From: Apostichopus parvimensis | Taxonomy: Eukaryota > Echinodermata > Holothuroidea > Aspidochirotida > Stichopodidae | Length of the DNA stretch: 32,858 nucleotides | Assembly: GCA_000934455.1 (NCBI GenBank) | Contig: KN894301.1 | Coordinates: 2,397 to 35,254 of the forward strand | Direction of reading: 5' to 3' | Shown here: positions 32,027-32,858 of the stretch, piece by piece | Position numbering within the stretch: position 1 is the first letter of the stretch | Layout: the number at the start of each line of letters is the position of its first letter | Notes under the pieces: generated by a model | Database searches by the model: none | What the model saw: only the letters and a program-made list of their open reading frames with translations | What the model was told of the DNA's origin: nothing | Program-made: the position numbers and the translations under genes

Positions 32027-32858
32027 TTCTAGGTTTGCCATAATAGAGTGCAGGTTTTGGCTAAACAACTACTTACAGTGAACCACCAAGTATGGAGGAG
32101 TTCGATAAAAAAAAAATTATATATATACGTTATTTATACTGAACAAGATGTGAAGGTTTGGCTAAACTAACATACATACCAAACAAAGTATGGATTAATA
32201 AAACTGTTACTTGACCAGTAGAGGTGTGAAACACATAGTTTATATTGTATATAGTTATGTATTTTTTTTTCTTCTGGAAATTGCAACTGACACAATATTG
32301 TTGTGCAATATTTAGCAAAGAGGAGGTGTGGAATGGATCGGGCAGGGGGTGGGGGGGGGGGGTGGAGATTTCTAGGTGTACAAGTTACTGAATTTCTCTA
32401 TGGCTACACCACGTGTGTCAACTTTCTAGTGCATAGTACTTACATTTTAAACTATTATATTTGGAACCTTTGCTTTTTGGTAATATGTCCCATTTATGAT
32501 TCTTCCCTTCTTCAAAGGTGGTTGGTTAAAGTTTCATCTGCCAGTTGGTCCGTTGATTTCATCTTTGTAGAATTGTCCGACCTTAAGATATCTTTTCAAA
32601 CTGTATATCTTGTTGGATGTACAGAAGATTCTACAGAATTAGCTAATAGCATTCGACTTTTCCTCGTATGCTTTTGAACTTAATTTGCAAACTCTTGTTT
32701 CTTGATAATAAAATAGTGAATGTTAAATGGAAACTATGCTTGAAATTATTACAACACTTCTTTTTCCAAAAACGTTTCTATTTTGACGTTAAAATTATGT
32801 TTATACAATTTAAAATTTCTTTGAAAGTTGAATGCTAATAGGTAAAATAGGGCAAATT

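Larger units (their letters stand above)
25989..32858. other. Downstream region, probably further intron; no gene recognised
   Basis: Starts at donor GTAAGT of the last recognised exon. Contains two tandem duplications (26279-26502, 31732-31915), palindromes (26567-26587, 26833-26850, 30074-30097), three dispersed-repeat copies and G-rich blocks near 27450, 29715, 31952 and 32340. Open frames 28615-28869, 30842-31060 and 32303-32677 have stretches of protein-like composition but no recognised domain, no clean phase-0 acceptor and no UBA signature. Confidence 0.65.

Overview
The window looks like a stretch of an animal (metazoan) nuclear genome. It is AT-rich, has introns from about 0.5 to 7 kb with GT/AG borders, many microsatellites and minisatellites, a SINE-like element, and one assembly gap of 677 Ns (11451-12127). 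The repeat types and the gene architecture suit a marine invertebrate. An echinoderm, possibly a sea cucumber, is my best guess from memory of similar repeats, but nothing in the window proves it.

One gene can be supported with confidence. It lies on the + strand and is a partial non-receptor tyrosine kinase of the ACK/TNK family (activated Cdc42-associated kinase, TNK2-like). Nine exons join with compatible phases: 7228-7386, 8881-9072, 9764-9870, 12140-12266, 15290-15439, 16652-16752, 17782-17955, 25006-25110 and 25643-25988. Together they give 487 codons with no internal stop. The order is kinase domain (from the VAIK lysine), a divergent SH3 domain, a strongly basic linker, a canonical Cdc42/Rac-binding CRIB motif and a proline-rich tail. 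The start of the protein (any N-terminal SAM-like domain and the glycine-rich loop) is missing and is expected upstream. The C-terminus (a UBA domain in relatives) is also missing and is expected downstream, since the last exon ends at a good splice donor. Residue numbers in this report count from the first codon at 7228.

Region by region: 1-7227 holds no exon I can recognise, but has a strong hairpin, a pyrimidine-rich block and a ~160-bp tandem repeat. 7228-25988 holds the kinase gene. Its introns carry G-rich minisatellites, a ~150-175-bp tandem repeat, a CTCTG-type satellite, a tRNA-derived SINE-like element (about 15948-16184, minus strand), a Penelope-type repeat with a hammerhead-ribozyme-like fold (17448-17487, minus strand) and a 145-bp (ATC)n array just before the CRIB exon. 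25989-32858 holds no recognisable exon, but has perfect palindromes, two short tandem duplications, G-quadruplex-prone blocks and three of the four copies of a small dispersed repeat built around GACTTGWTCAAGTC.

I did not find a clearly new multi-gene system. The most interesting items are the kinase's basic-linker plus canonical-CRIB design, the hammerhead-like element, the dispersed palindromic repeat family, and a coding-like, frameshifted segment inside a kinase-domain intron.
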